From contig CAZMLC010000002.1 of NCBI GenBank assembly GCA_964567125.1, positions 1-64,000 on the forward strand: a DNA stretch of 64,000 nucleotides, in the 5' to 3' direction. Positions 17,885 through 27,900 of the stretch are shown piece after piece; within the stretch, counting starts at the first letter, position 1; each line of letters begins with the position of its first letter. The position numbers and the translations under genes are program-made. This DNA is from CAZMLC01 sp964567125. GTDB lineage: Bacteria; Verrucomicrobiota; Kiritimatiellia; RFP12; UBA1067. The notes beneath the pieces were generated by a model, which was given only the letters and a program-made list of their open reading frames with translations, was not told where the DNA came from and searched no databases.

Positions 17885-18705
17885 ATGGAAAAGGTGTTTG
17901 ATTTTGCAAAACCGGATTATGATCGTCTGCGTCGGCGCGGCATGTCGGAAGTCATTTTCGGTGCCGGCAAGACTGCGGAGCAGATCGTTGAAATCATGCA
18001 GGCGCTGAACGTGGCGGGACAGAACGCCTTTGTCACGCGGGTGGNNNNNNNNNNNNNNNNNNNNNNNNNNNNNNNNNNNNNNNNNNNNNNNNNNNNNNNN
18101 NNNNNNNNNNNNNNNNNNNNNNNNNNNNNNNNNNNNNNNNNNNNGAAATCATGCAGGCGCTGAACGTGGCGGGACAGAACGCCTTTGTCACGCGGGTGGT
18201 GCCTGACGTCGCGCAAAAAATCTGCGACGCAGTCCCGGCTGCAGTCTACCGTGCGACGGCGCGGATTCTGACGCACGATGTTGCGCCCTTGCCGGAACCG
18301 CGCGGAAAAATCGCGGTGCTGTGCGCCGGCACCTCGGATCTGCCGGTTGCGGAGGAGGCGGCTATTACCGCCGAGCGCATGGGCGCCCGCGTTGAACGGC
18401 TCTACGATGTGGGCGTCGCAGGAATTCATCGGTTGCTTACGCGGATAGACTGTTTCGAGGATGCCCATGCGATCGTGGTGGTGGCGGGTATGGAGGGTGC
18501 CTTGCCCTCGGTTGTCGGCGGTCTGACAGATAAGCCGGTCATCGCCTGTCCCACAAGCGTCGGCTACGGCGCCAGTTTTCAGGGGCTTGCCGCGCTGCTG
18601 GGTATGTTGAATTCGTGCGCATCGGGCGTGACGGTCGTGAACATCGACAATGGCTTTGGCGCGGGCGTGGCGGCCTCCTTGATTAACCGACAGGTTGCGC
18701 AATAA
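17885..18705 (+). CDS. larB: LarB, nickel-pincer cofactor synthesis (split by a false gap)
   Basis: LarB carboxylates nicotinic acid adenine dinucleotide to the biscarboxylic mononucleotide precursor of the nickel-pincer cofactor of lactate racemase-type enzymes. The N run at 18045-18144 is flanked by the same 55 bp; removing the Ns and one copy gives an uninterrupted 666-nt frame of 221 aa. Motifs: GAGKTAEQI near residue 26, VLCAGTSDLPVAEEAA, VVVAGMEGALPSVVGGL, CPTSVGYGASFQG and NIDNGFGAGVAA. larC and larE are not in this window. Confidence 0.88.
17990..18199. other. false scaffold gap: 55-bp overlap on both sides of 100 N
   Basis: 17990-18044 is identical to 18145-18199. The two contig ends overlap by exactly 55 bp, and collapsing them restores the larB reading frame. 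Confidence 0.95.
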
Positions 18706-18713
18706 GGAGAAAT

Positions 18714-19622
18714 ATGGAGATCGACTACGGTTATGCGTGTATTTCGACGTTGAATCCGGAGTTGACCTGCTCGCAGTGCGCAACGCGGAGTTATTTGGAA
18801 CGCATCGGCCCGCGCGCCGCCGAGGCCTATCTGCGCGCCAAGGCGGAGAGCAACATCGACCATCTGGAGGCGTTGCTGAAAGCCAATGTCGCGCGCGACA
18901 TCCGCGCGTTCCGTCTGCCTGAGCAATTCCTGCCGCAGGCCGATCTGGGCTATTACGACTGGCGGAGCTATGCGCCGGAGCTGCAGCGCATTGGCCGCTA
19001 TTGCAATGCACAAAATATTCAGCTTTCGCAACATCCATCGCAGTATTTCGTGCTCAACTCCTTGCGTCCTGACGTGGTGGATAAGACGATTGCCTCGCTC
19101 GATCTGTTCGCGGATATCTTGGCGGCTTTTGCGCTTGAGCGCATTCCGAATCTGACGCTGCACGCCGGTGTCCGCGCGGGCTATCCAAACGCGGAGGCCG
19201 CGAGCCAGGGCTTTAGCCGCAACGTGCCGCGCCTGAGCGAAACCACGCGGCGGATGTTGGTCGTCGAGAACGACCAGAAAGCCTTCAGCAGCGAGGATTG
19301 TTTGCGCATTCATGCACTGACGGGCTTGCCGATCGTCTTTGATGCCGCACACTTCAAGTGGAATCCGGGCGTATGGACCTTTAATTATGCCGTCGCCGCT
19401 TCGCTGGCTACGTGGGGCGTGCGGACGCCGAAAGTTCATCTCTCCACGGAAAACGGAGCGCGTATCCATGCGCACGCGGACAGCGTTTCATGGACCGATT
19501 ATTGCGAGCTGGTTGAAGCGTGTCAGCGCACCGGGCTGCCACGCCTCTGCATCATCTTTGAGTGCAAAGCCAAGGATCGCGCGGTGGTTGAGATTCTCAA
19601 ACAGGTGGCTGCGCGACGTTAG
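18714..19622 (+). CDS. UV-damage endonuclease (UvdE/UvsE family)
   Basis: 302-aa TIM-barrel endonuclease that nicks 5' of UV photoproducts. Conserved metal-site blocks: GYACIST near the N-terminus, LSQHPSQYFVLN, LTLHAG, VVENDQKAF, FDAAHFKWNPG, KVHLSTENGARIHAHAD and FECKAKD, each aligning by eye with Thermus UvsE. AAGGAG precedes the ATG. Last gene of the plus-strand array; its 3' end overlaps convergent xylB by 26 nt. Confidence 0.88.
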   Translation: MEIDYGYACISTLNPELTCSQCATRSYLERIGPRAAEAYLRAKAESNIDHLEALLKANVARDIRAFRLPEQFLPQADLGYYDWRSYAPELQRIGRYCNAQNIQLSQHPSQYFVLNSLRPDVVDKTIASLDLFADILAAFALERIPNLTLHAGVRAGYPNAEAASQGFSRNVPRLSETTRRMLVVENDQKAFSSEDCLRIHALTGLPIVFDAAHFKWNPGVWTFNYAVAASLATWGVRTPKVHLSTENGARIHAHADSVSWTDYCELVEACQRTGLPRLCIIFECKAKDRAVVEILKQVAARR

Positions 19623-21147
19623 CGGCCTGCTGCTCCAATGCGCGCAGCGCGGGCAGCAGCTGCGCATAGGTCGCGGCGTAGGCGGCGCGCGGTTCGCACA
19701 CATCCTCGACGGGCGCGAAGCGCGACGTCAGCGCGTCCAGCGCATGATTGTCGAGGTGCGCCGCCAGCAGGGCGCCGCCCAGGGCTGCGGAATCGGAGAC
19801 CGCGATGCGTTCGACGCGCGCCTGAAAGACATCGGCCAGTACCTGACGGATGCCAGGACTCTTGGCTGCACCGCCCGTGACGCGGATGGTGTTAAACGAA
19901 CCGATCCACATGCTGTGACTGCGCAGAGCCAGCGCTTGCGCTTCGACAGCCGCGCGGATTTTCACCGCAGGCGCTGCAGCGTTGAAATCAAAATTACTGC
20001 GCAACCCCGGGGTGAGCACGGGTGGCGTGATCTCAGCTTCAAACCACGGCAGCGCGAGTTGTCCGTTATTGCCCGGAGGTGTCAGCTGAAACGCGGTCTG
20101 ATCGAAAAATTCCCAGGAGGCCTCCGCGCTTTTACGGACGCGGTCACGGGCCAGCGACCCGTTCTTGAAGCAGGCCAGACTCATGAAGCCGCCTGCGGGA
20201 TTGCCGAAGACGTGTCCGCACCGTTCGGGGTCGGTATGATAGGCGTCAAGCGCGGCGAAGAAGGTGTCGCTGGTACCGAGGCTGATGACGGCCACGCCCG
20301 GACGCCAGGCGCCTGTGCCGACGAGGCTCGCGGGGTTGTCGCCTGTCCAGACCGCGACCGGGATTCCGGCGCGCAAACCATACTTCGTAAAATAGGGGGA
20401 GAGCGTGCCCGCCTTTCCCGTCGCGATGCGCGGCAGTTTGGCTAGCAGATCCGGAGCCAGGAAATCAGCGATGGCCGGATCCCACGTCTGGGTGCGCAGA
20501 TTCAATACATTCATGCCGGCACCGTCGCCGAGATCGATCGGCGCATCGGCGCCGATCAGGATCGAGCACAGGAAGGAACTCACCAGGTGGATGCGCGCGG
20601 TCGCCGCATAATCGGCTGGAGACTGCGCAGCGAAGCGACGGATCTGGGCGCCAGTAAAGCGTTCGATCGCAGGCGATCCGGTCTCATCCTGCAGTCGTTT
20701 GCCAAAGGCCTGATCCATGTCGCGGCATTCACGCGAGGTCGAACTGTCCATCCAGATGGGGCTTGTTTTGCGCGCCAGGGTGGCGGTCAGTTGCTCCACG
20801 AGCGAGTGCGCGGGCGAGAGATGGGCAAGTGCATGGGAGAAGGTCGCGTTGAGGTAGACCGAGCCGTGCTGCTGGCCATCGCCGCCGATCGCGGCAATGT
20901 TTGCCATATCCACGCCGGTTGCTTGAAGGCGCTGTACGAGCAGATCCAGCGCGGCGACCCAGAGGAGGGGATCCGCATGCTTGACGAGCGGGTCGGCATG
21001 CGGAAGAACGCCGTCCGGACAGCCGAATTGGGGAAGGTCAGAACTAAAGTGAACATGCGCGTGTGCGATGATCGTCCCGTTTTCGGGATCAATCACAAGA
21101 CCTTTCATGCTCTGCGTGCTGCTGTCGATGCCGAGGTAATACGCCAT
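19597..21147 (-). CDS. xylB: xylulokinase
   Basis: 516-aa FGGY-family sugar kinase, expected to phosphorylate D-xylulose. LGIDSSTQSMKGLVID is the N-terminal phosphate-binding motif, IGGDGQQHGSVYL and IWMDSSTSREC are xylulokinase blocks, WTGDNPASLVG contains the likely catalytic Asp, and RVTGGAAKSPGIRQVLADVF is the C-terminal FGGY signature. Lies 70 nt downstream of xylA with a terminator hairpin between them. Confidence 0.92.
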   Translation of the reverse strand: MAYYLGIDSSTQSMKGLVIDPENGTIIAHAHVHFSSDLPQFGCPDGVLPHADPLVKHADPLLWVAALDLLVQRLQATGVDMANIAAIGGDGQQHGSVYLNATFSHALAHLSPAHSLVEQLTATLARKTSPIWMDSSTSRECRDMDQAFGKRLQDETGSPAIERFTGAQIRRFAAQSPADYAATARIHLVSSFLCSILIGADAPIDLGDGAGMNVLNLRTQTWDPAIADFLAPDLLAKLPRIATGKAGTLSPYFTKYGLRAGIPVAVWTGDNPASLVGTGAWRPGVAVISLGTSDTFFAALDAYHTDPERCGHVFGNPAGGFMSLACFKNGSLARDRVRKSAEASWEFFDQTAFQLTPPGNNGQLALPWFEAEITPPVLTPGLRSNFDFNAAAPAVKIRAAVEAQALALRSHSMWIGSFNTIRVTGGAAKSPGIRQVLADVFQARVERIAVSDSAALGGALLAAHLDNHALDALTSRFAPVEDVCEPRAAYAATYAQLLPALRALEQQAANVAQPPV

Positions 21148-21171
21148 ATGCGGAATCCTTACTCATAAAAG

Positions 21172-21212
21172 AAAAAGGTGCACCGGCGCTCGCGCGCGGT
21201 GCACCTTTTTTT
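21172..21212. terminator. hairpin between xylA and xylB, both-strand terminator
   Basis: GGTGCACCG (21177-21185) pairs with CGGTGCACC (21197-21205), extended by A/T pairs, with T runs on either strand. On the minus strand it would partly terminate after xylA and lower xylB expression. Confidence 0.75.
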
Positions 21213-21217
21213 GAACA

Positions 21218-22521
21218 TTAGGCATTGGCCATCCAGGAGTCAATGCTCTTGGTGTCCAGATTGCACATCAGCATGGTACCGTTCAGGTCCGCGGCTGTGG
21301 CGGTCTTGCCCTTGGTGTCGAGCGCCATCAGGCGGTCGGCGAGCAGGAGCGCAATAGCCAACCCGCGCGTGCAGTCGCGGATAAAGGTCTTGCGGCATCC
21401 GATCGGATCGTTCGGGTCACCTTCTGCGCGCAGCATATGGCAATCGTATTCCACGACGCCTTTCCAGCCGACTTTGCGCAGCGCCCAGAACATCTGGACC
21501 GTCTCCTTCAGACCTTCCGGCCCGATGAGCGGTGGGAAGTCGTTGTCGAACTGCCCCTTGATCTGGCTGCCGAAATGGAGGAAGAAGAGCTTGTTCATGC
21601 TCGTGAGATAGCCCACGGTGTGCACGGCATTCAGCAGCGCCATGCTCTCGTGCTGCAAGAGTTCCGGATTGACGCCATAGAACTCAGGGTGGTTCAGCTT
21701 GCTCATGATGAAGCCCACGGCGTGTCCTGAACTGGGCAGGAACATGTGTCCGCGCGGTTCATTCGGCTTGGGCTCAATGGTCATGCCGGCATAGTTGGTG
21801 AACTTGTTCGCCTTGATGTAATCGTAGGCGCCATTCAGGGCGTCAGCCAGCCAGGAGTAGACATTCTTCCAATCCACGGCAACCGGGACTTCAAAGCCGT
21901 CACGGGCGACCCAGTAGGTCAGATATTTCGCGCCGAAGAAGGCGCCGATACGGATGGTGCGTTCGACTTTCTTGCGTGCGATCTTGCGGATTTTCGGATC
22001 CGGGTTGGTCAGGCCGCCATCGCGGAAGAGCGTGTTGCTGTGGAGGCTGCACGTGGCCATGTTGATTTTCAGGCCGGCATCGTCGAGGATCTTCTTGATC
22101 GCTTTCAGCTTCTTCGATGTTTCGCTGTTAGGATCGAGATCATCTTCGGGATTCTTCGGGTCCCAGGCGACCAGATCATCATCGTGGAAGGAGGTCATTT
22201 CAATCAGTCCTTCCTGCGCAGCATCCGCCAGGATACAGGCAACTTCGAGCGAATCAATTTTGGGCAGCACCGATCNNNNNNNNNNNNNNNNNNNNNNNNN
22301 NNNNNNNNNNNNNNNNNNNNNNNNNNNNNNNNNNNNNNNNNNNNNNNNNNNNNNNNNNNNNNNNNNNNNNNNNNNGCATCCGCCAGGATACAGGCAACTT
22401 CGAGCGAATCAATTTTGGGCAGCACCGATCCGCCAAAGGGATCGCTCAGCGGGTTCCCCACACACCAGAAGGGCATGGAACGAAAGGTGACAGGCGCAAT
22501 ATCAAAGGGTTTTTTACGCAT
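21218..22521 (-). CDS. xylA: class I xylose isomerase (split by a false gap; one metal ligand changed)
   Basis: Collapsing the duplicated 55 bp around the N run gives a 382-aa frame that aligns end to end with actinomycete-type xylose isomerase. Visible active-site residues: FHDDDL (His61, Asp64), IEPKPNEPRG (Glu198, Lys200), HESMALLN (Glu240), His249, FDND (Asp274, Asp276) and EYD (Asp308). The Asp that both classes carry in the HIDLN/SVDAN block is His264 here (FFLHFGSQ), so one metal-1 ligand is replaced. GGAGG lies 9 nt before the ATG. Isomerisation of xylose is likely from the xylB/regulator context, but substrate or metal use may differ. Confidence 0.85.
22221..22430. other. false scaffold gap: 55-bp overlap on both sides of 100 N
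   Basis: 22221-22275 equals 22376-22430. Removing the Ns and one copy rejoins the two xylA parts in frame. Confidence 0.95.
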
Positions 22522-22557
22522 TGCAATAGACCTCCAAAGATGTTTAATGATGGAGGC

Positions 22558-22586
22558 AGTATAGAATGTGCGAGGAGAAATGTAAA
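22558..22586 (-). promoter_or_regulatory. promoter of xylA
   Basis: Minus-strand -35 TTTACA (22581-22586), 17-bp spacer, -10 TATACT (22558-22563), about 37 nt before the xylA ATG. It lies in the short divergent region shared with the AraC-type regulator gene. Confidence 0.65.
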
Positions 22587-22626
22587 TGCCTATTAATTCG
22601 AAAAGATGTCTCAGAGTTCAAATCAG

Positions 22627-22655
22627 TTGAAAAGCCAGAGATGGTGTGGTATTGT
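22627..22655 (+). promoter_or_regulatory. possible promoter of the AraC-type regulator gene
   Basis: -35 TTGAAA (22627-22632), 17-bp spacer, -10 TATTGT (22650-22655). The ATG at 22662 follows after 6 nt, so the transcript would be leaderless. Confidence 0.4.
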
Positions 22656-22661
22656 TCGAGC

Positions 22662-23492
22662 ATGAACATGCAGGACATCGCATATGACGGAGAGCGCATT
22701 CAGTGGGCCAATCGTAGCATTCGCTCAGCGGAGGCGACCTTTGGACAGATCTGCTATAATCCCGGTGGGTTCTGCGGACCGCGTACGCAGCGCTATTACG
22801 AATTGATTTTGCTGCAATCCGGCTCCTGCGTGGTGACCTTGGATCATGCGACGGTTTTCCCGTTAAAGGTGGGGTGTCTCTATTTGTTTCAGCCCAAGCA
22901 TCTCGAGCATTTCCAGTACGATTCCGAGGGCGTGTCCAATCACTGGTGGTGTGCAGTCAATCCTGCGGCGTTACCGCCTGAAACGCGGCTGGCGCTGGAT
23001 GCCATGGCCGACGGCGCTGCGGTCTTCCCCTCGGAGTGCATCAATCACATTTTGGCTTCTGCCTTCTCGCTGGGAACTGCGCTGTCGGAGTCGCACTCGG
23101 TGGTTACTGCGTTAGCGATGGCCATATTTGCGGAGTTCGTCCATTGCGCGCAGAGCAAGATCGTTAAAGATGTGCGGATCACCAAGGCGATTCAATATAT
23201 GCAGGATCACCTGAGCGATGAGGATTGCCTGAAGAAAGCCCAGCAGGTCGCGGCGTGCGCCAAGACCGCATTCACCTACAAATTCACGCAGGTGACGGGC
23301 AAGACGCCGTCGCGCTATCTCTGGCAGCTGCGTACGGAACGGGGCGTTCATCTGCTGGCGGCGAGCGGACTTTCAATCAGCGAGATCTCCTACCGGTGCG
23401 GATTCAAGTCGCCGTATCACTTTTCGCGCTGCGTGCAGCAGCTGCGCTCCGTCTCGCCGCGCGCACTGCGTCAGGCCGCCTGGAATGGCTAA
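22662..23492 (+). CDS. AraC-family transcriptional regulator, probable xylose regulator
   Basis: 276 aa from ATG 22662. N-terminal cupin-type ligand domain (YYELILLQSGSCVVTL, FQPKHLEHFQYD) and a C-terminal pair of helix-turn-helix motifs (AACAKTAFTYKFTQVTGKTPSRYLW, then GLSISEISYRCGF and YHFSRCVQQLRSVSPRALR). The frame extends upstream to ATG 22566, which has GGAGG before it but adds 32 Cys/Lys-rich residues not typical of the family; the start is undecided. Divergent from xylA, so activation by xylose is the natural inference. Confidence 0.82.
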   Translation: MNMQDIAYDGERIQWANRSIRSAEATFGQICYNPGGFCGPRTQRYYELILLQSGSCVVTLDHATVFPLKVGCLYLFQPKHLEHFQYDSEGVSNHWWCAVNPAALPPETRLALDAMADGAAVFPSECINHILASAFSLGTALSESHSVVTALAMAIFAEFVHCAQSKIVKDVRITKAIQYMQDHLSDEDCLKKAQQVAACAKTAFTYKFTQVTGKTPSRYLWQLRTERGVHLLAASGLSISEISYRCGFKSPYHFSRCVQQLRSVSPRALRQAAWNG

Positions 23493-23559
23493 GGCCGGCG
23501 CACGCTTTTTGCTTTTCTTTAGGTTGTGTTTTTGAAACACTACTCATCATTATAAAACT

Positions 23560-23656
23560 GAGGGCGAATAGGTACCTGGTGGGCCTCGCGGTCTTCAAAA
23601 CCGTTGTGGGACTTTAATCGGTCCTGGTTGAGTTCGATTCTCACTCGCCCCCGCCA
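23560..23656 (+). tRNA. selC: selenocysteine tRNA (anticodon TCA)
   Basis: 97 nt including an encoded CCA. Anticodon TCA at 23595-23597 in CTTCAAA, with stem GCGGT/ACCGT; 8-bp acceptor GAGGGCGA/TCGCCCCC with one A-C mismatch at position 2; long D stem, long variable arm (TGTGGGACTTTAATCGGTCC) and GAGTTCGATTCTC T-arm; discriminator G then CCA, as in E. coli selC. TATAAA at 23551-23556 is a likely -10. No selA, selB, selD or selenoprotein gene was found in the window. Confidence 0.92.
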
Positions 23657-23691
23657 ATATCACGTTCCAAAATTATTCCAAGGGGGGGATT

Positions 23692-24930
23692 ATGATGCTG
23701 CGTCGTCTCGCGATTCTGGTGAGTCTTGCCTGTTCATGTTCTGCAGAGAGCTGGCACAAGGGGATTCTGCATGCGCATTCATATTGGAGTGATGGCGATG
23801 TGCCGCCGGAAGAGGCGATCGCCTGGTATCGTGATCGGGGCTATGACTTTATGAGTCTGACCGATCATCAGCTGCTGCAGACCGATACAAATCGCTGGAA
23901 AACGGTTCCCGAGGCGGTCTATACAGACTATGTGCAGCGCAATGGTGCGGACTGGGGACGTGAGCAGAACAAGAAAAAACAGATTCGCCTAAAGACATTT
24001 TCCGAATTGTCGAAACTGTTTAATTCGAAGAAGTTCCGGCTGATTCCCGGGAACGAGGCGAATCGTAAGATCGGCGATACGCAGACGCACATGAATATCA
24101 TCAATGGCGACCGTGCCTTCCTTTTACCGGAGAATATCGCATCCTTCGATGGCTTTGTGCATGTCGAGAAAGAGGTGCGCGACTATGCGAAGAAAAATAA
24201 GCGGCCGATGCTGTATATGCTGAACCATCCGGATTGGGTCTATTTCGATGTCCAGCCGGAGATTCTGCTCGCCTTGCCGCAGGTCAAGTTTTACGAGATC
24301 TGCAACTCCGATGGCGGCCCGATGTTCAAGCCCCATCCGCAGTGGTATAACCGCGATAAGTTTTTTGATATTGTGAATGCCTTTCGCGCCGAGGATGGCG
24401 TGCAGCCGCTCTACGGCCTGGGTACGGACGATGCGCACAGTTACCGCAATCCGAAGGGGAGCAGTGCGCCCGGGCATGCCTGGGTCATGGTCCGTTCCGA
24501 TTCGCTCGATGTGGACGCGTTGATCAGCGCCATGGAGCGCGGCGATTTTTATGCTTCAACGGGCGTGACCTTGGCGGATGTGCGTTTTTCCCGCAATACG
24601 CTCCGCGTGAATGTGAACCCTGAGGTCGGTGCGACGTATACGATTGAATTCTTCACGACCAAGAAGGGCTTTGATCGTACGACGATCACGTTTGAAGATC
24701 CTGCACATGAGAAAAAACCTGCGCGCGTGGGCAAGCGCTATTCCGATTCTATCGGCTGCATCGTGAAGACCGTGAAGGGAACGGAAGCCGAGTACACACT
24801 GGCTGCGGATGATCTGTATGTCCGTGCGCGGATCACCTCGTCGCTGCGCCCTGAAATCCGCGCGTCCAATGAGCCTGAATTCACGACGGCATGGACGCAA
24901 CCCTACCGCCCGCGTAAAGGGTGGTTTTAA
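23692..24930 (+). CDS. secreted PHP-domain phosphoesterase-like protein
   Basis: 412 aa with a signal peptide (possible lipobox SLAC, Cys at 14). PHP metal-site motifs in order: LHAHSYWSDGD (His27, His29, Asp34), LTDHQ (Asp58, His59), PGNEANRKIGDTQTHMNIING, LNHPDW and LGTDDAHSY. All expected ligands are present, so it should be a metal-dependent hydrolase; the substrate is unknown. GGGGGG lies 4 nt before the ATG (a second ATG follows at once). It begins 35 nt after tRNA-Sec and 21 nt before the 1278-aa gene, so co-expression is likely. Confidence 0.82.
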   Translation: MMLRRLAILVSLACSCSAESWHKGILHAHSYWSDGDVPPEEAIAWYRDRGYDFMSLTDHQLLQTDTNRWKTVPEAVYTDYVQRNGADWGREQNKKKQIRLKTFSELSKLFNSKKFRLIPGNEANRKIGDTQTHMNIINGDRAFLLPENIASFDGFVHVEKEVRDYAKKNKRPMLYMLNHPDWVYFDVQPEILLALPQVKFYEICNSDGGPMFKPHPQWYNRDKFFDIVNAFRAEDGVQPLYGLGTDDAHSYRNPKGSSAPGHAWVMVRSDSLDVDALISAMERGDFYASTGVTLADVRFSRNTLRVNVNPEVGATYTIEFFTTKKGFDRTTITFEDPAHEKKPARVGKRYSDSIGCIVKTVKGTEAEYTLAADDLYVRARITSSLRPEIRASNEPEFTTAWTQPYRPRKGWF

Positions 24931-24951
24931 ATCCAAACGTAAAGGCTTCCT

Positions 24952-27900
24952 ATGAACAACGCGCTCAGAATTGCTTTTCTTTGTCTGGCCTGCGGTGTGT
25001 ACGGAGGCGAACGTCCGTATGAACTCGTGTGGGCGAATCGGACGCACGATGACCATCCTGCGCTGGTTCCCTTCACGCAGGCGAACGGATGGACCGTGGT
25101 GTGCGAACGCGCGTCCGCCACGCTGACGACCTCAACCAACGTGTTGCTTTTTGGAGAGGGCACGGTCCAGCTGACCTATCGCGCGTTGGATCAGAAACCG
25201 TTTATCCGGCTTGAGCCGTGTCAGCCCATTGCGTTCACGCAACGTTTTGATGCGGTCTCCTGCTGGGTCTATGGCAACAACCACAGCTATGCGCCGGATG
25301 CGAAGACCCCGCCGGTCAACATCAGTCTGGAGTTCGGCGATAATCAGGGCAAGCGTGTGATTCTGCCGCTGCTGCACGTCCATCACAAAGAGTGGTTCAA
25401 GGCGCATCGTCGGTTGACATCCGAGCAGGCCGAACAGCTCTCGCGTGGCGCCACGTTGCGCGCGATCCTGGTTGCCAATGGCAACAACCGCGAAGATCGC
25501 ACGATTTTCTTCAATAGTCTGGCGCTCTTTCAGGAGTCCTTTCCGCCATTGACCTTTCCACCGCGTTCCCAGCGCGGCGTGAAAATCTTTCCGACGTGCG
25601 ATCAGGGACTGAATACCGGTCCCGCATCATTGCCGTTTCCGACACGCGCCTGGACCGTTGTTCCGGAAGATCCCGGTGCGCACACTGTGACGCTTGAGAA
25701 ACAGGACGATGCGTATTGTTTTGTCCGCGATGGCGCCGACGGACGGTTGGAAGTAAAATTGCCGTCGAAAATGGGGCAGTGGGATGATTTGGCCGCGCGT
25801 TGGAATGGTGCTGCATGGCTACGCATCGGCGTGGATGGCGGCATCTATTTTGAAGCGGGACGCGCCGCGCATGAGACGTGCGACATCCGCCAGGAGGGGG
25901 AGGCCGTCGTCTACCGGGGAACGCTCAACGGGTGTGCGAGTTCAATCCGCTTCCAGCTCGTCGGCAAATCGCTGGTGGCGGATCTTCAGGTCGCTGGACG
26001 GAACGTGCATGAAGTCCGCTTTGGCGCCTGCGCGGATCTGCGCAAGCCGCGCGTGATCGGGTTGCCCTATTACACCTACAACGGGTACGGTGATGCCATG
26101 GGCCGGCCGCATGTCGTAGTGAGCGACACGGGCGATGCGCGCTCACCCTATCTCTATCTGATGGCGCATGTCGATTGGACGCAATCCAACGCAACCGAAC
26201 CGTTTGGGTTAAGTGAACGCAGCGATGGCGCTGTCTACAGCAATGGCGGCGTGCGCTATGTTCCGCGGACTGACGGGACGCGCAATCCCTGTTTTGAACG
26301 GTTTGTCTGGACACTCTCGCCGGAGTTTGACGAGGTGTTGCCGACGATTCCGAATCCGACATCCGCATGGAAACAGGTGACTGGTCGCGGGGTCTGGCGG
26401 GCGCATGGCGCGGGTCAACGGGATCATGATGCGGCGTACTGGCGCAACGTTCACCGTCGCGGGATGACGCAGATTATTGTCACGGATCATGAGGTGGGCT
26501 GGCGCGATGGCAACGAGAGTTTCACCTTCCGCACCAAACCGGCGCCGAAAAAGGGCGGCGATGAAGGTCAATACGCCTATGCGCGCATCATGCAGGATGA
26601 ATTGGGTTTTGTCTACGGACCTTACAACAACTTCACGGACTTTGCGCCGGTGAATGAATATTGGTCCTACGATATGATTTCGCGGACGCGCGATAACCAG
26701 TTGCAGCAGGCGTGGGAACGCTGCTATGCGCCGAAGCCGGCGCGCGCCGTGGAATACTGCGAAAAGCTGGCGCCGATTATTCAGAAGAAATTTAACTTCA
26801 GCACCGCCTATTGCGATGTGCATACCGCTGTGACCCCTTGGAGCCGCGTTGATTTTGATGCGCGCGTGCCCGGTGCGGGAAGCTTTGCCTCCGTCTTCTA
26901 CGCCTATGGTGAAATTATGCTGCTGCAGAAGCAGGCGTGGAACGGGCCGGTCTATTCAGAGGGCAATAACCATTTCCCGTACTGCGGTTTGACCGATGGC
27001 AATTACGCTCAGGATCAATCGTATCGCATCGCGGAAAATCCATGGATCGTCAATTTCGATCTGCGGCGCTTGCACGACCTCTGTTGCAACTTCGGCATGG
27101 GTGCGCCGGATATGTTCTATCCGGGCAAGAGCCTGCCAGCTGATTTCGATATTATGCTCGATCGGTTTTTAACAGCAACAGTCGCCTTTGGGCATCCAGG
27201 CTTTTTCGTACATACGCGGCCCGGCGAACTGCGCAGCTATTACATGATTCAGCCGATCGCCGCGGATTACACGCAGCATGCGGTGCAAAGCATTGAATAC
27301 ATCGATGCGGATGGTTCGCTTTATCCGGCACGGCTGGCGATCGGAAATGGCGTGTATGCACGCTCTCAGCTTTTGATTCGCTATGCGAATGGTACGTGGG
27401 TGATGGCCAACGGCAACGCCACGGAAATGGTACGTGTGCGCTTGGCTGGACAGCAGCTCGAACTTCCGCCCAACGGGTATCGGGCGCAGACTGCGGATCG
27501 GCGTATCCGTGTCTTCAGCGGCGAAGTCGATGGACGGCGCGCGGACTACGCGATTTCGCCGACGGTGACGTATGTGGATGGCCGCGGTGCCTTTGTCCGC
27601 TTCGATGAGGCCGCCTGCGCCGGAAAGGCGGTATATAAGAAATCCGCGGAAGCGATGCGGACGTGGGGTGAAAAGCCAGCCAAACCTGCATCGCGCGGAG
27701 AAGAGATTTTCCTCTTTGATCAGCAGGAAGCAGGCTTCCCCTTGACCATCGAGTCCGCGGTCGGGCTTGCGGAAGACTACAGCGAGTGCGGCCGCGCGGA
27801 GATCCGCGTCGCGCGCGGCTTGAGCTACGTCATGCCGATGTCGAATGCGGTTTCCTATCGCGTGGTGACGCGCGCGAGCATCCCTGAGTCGGTGCTCTCA

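Noticed and set aside
17990..18199. 55-bp direct repeat as a possible biological duplication or attachment site
   Set aside because: The copies sit exactly at the two edges of an N run, and the same 55-bp length recurs at the other gap; an assembly overlap explains both.
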